Below are positions 63,938 through 64,000 of a stretch of 64,000 bases of DNA, piece after piece. Position 1 is the first letter of the stretch. Every line of letters starts with the position of its first letter. A model generated the notes under the pieces. It saw nothing but the letters and a program-made list of their open reading frames with translations. It had not been told where the DNA came from and did no database searches. The DNA is from Gordonia terrae (GTDB taxonomy: Bacteria > Actinomycetota > Actinomycetes > Mycobacteriales > Mycobacteriaceae). Location of the stretch: contig NZ_CP016594.1 of NCBI RefSeq assembly GCF_001698225.1, positions 2,418,001 to 2,482,000 of the forward strand, in the 5' to 3' direction. The position numbers and the translations under genes were made by a program.

Positions 63938-64000
63938 CTCGGCTGGACCAAGGCCGCCGAGCACGTCATCGTCTCCGGCGCCCCGGCCAAGAAAGCCCGA
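63938..64000 (+). pseudogene. partial second copy of the flavodoxin-fold gene 3' part (repeat copy B)
   Basis: Encodes LGWTKAAEHVIVSGAPAKKAR, matching LGWTKAAEYVIVSGSPSKDDR of the intact gene. Nothing before 63938 matches that gene, so the copy starts abruptly. It runs off the window, so it is not known whether the rest of the C-terminus follows. Confidence 0.75.

Overview
The window is high-GC actinobacterial DNA. Its gene content and order point to a mycolic-acid-containing member of the Mycobacteriales, most likely Gordonia or a close relative; the genus is an inference, the order is well supported. Markers are an antigen-85-type mycolyltransferase, mycothione reductase, PptT, a DevS/DevR-like pair, an EfpA-like pump and a Pro/Gly-rich InfB. 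From memory of the M. tuberculosis map, most of the window follows (in inverted order) the Rv2883c-to-Rv2771c backbone, with several local insertions.

Region 1 (1-9960): a secreted esterase, then pyrH-frr-cdsA, a small LapA-like membrane protein, rlmN, a DUF2631 protein, dxr-rip1-ispG (isoprenoid synthesis plus a site-2 protease) and a GNAT enzyme. Region 2 (10018-18149): a penicillin-binding lipoprotein, a reverse-strand heme importer hmuTUV, map, and a Ser/Thr kinase whose outer domain is a seven-blade RCC1-type propeller. Region 3 (18273-34607): cobalamin and redox genes: cobQ, a hydrolase, mycothione reductase, a lipase-like gene, mqo, then a tightly coupled run GNAT - I/D-fused metal chelatase - cobO - cobB - DevS-like kinase. 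A convergent DevR-like regulator, an acyl-ACP desaturase and a small repeat-bearing gene interrupt what is otherwise a cobB-cysG neighbourhood.

Region 4 (34694-41007): efpA, a decapitated methyltransferase remnant, a flavin/F420 oxidoreductase-like gene, yaaA and proS with nearly overlapping divergent promoters, and two ferritin-like DUF4439-type genes. Region 5 (41104-54173): the translation cluster rimP-nusA-ylxR-infB-rbfA-nrnA, a MATE exporter, a phosphoesterase, pptT, truB, a DtxR/SirR regulator, ribF and rpsO. Region 6 (54174-63242): pnp behind an unusually long structured leader, a secreted trypsin-like protease, a CBS/nucleotidyltransferase protein, a TANGO2-like protein, ald with its divergent Lrp regulator, dapB, a membrane protein and a flavodoxin-fold protein. 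Region 7 (63243-64000) is accessory-looking: broken pieces of a DUF4238-like gene lie between the flavodoxin-fold gene and a partial second copy of that gene's 3' part.

Two themes run through the window. First, at least 13 genes have a TANNNT -10 hexamer ending 5-8 nt before the start codon, which predicts leaderless mRNAs. Second, convergent gene pairs are packed end to end, sometimes separated only by strong hairpins. No tRNA, rRNA, CRISPR array, intact IS element or replication origin was seen.
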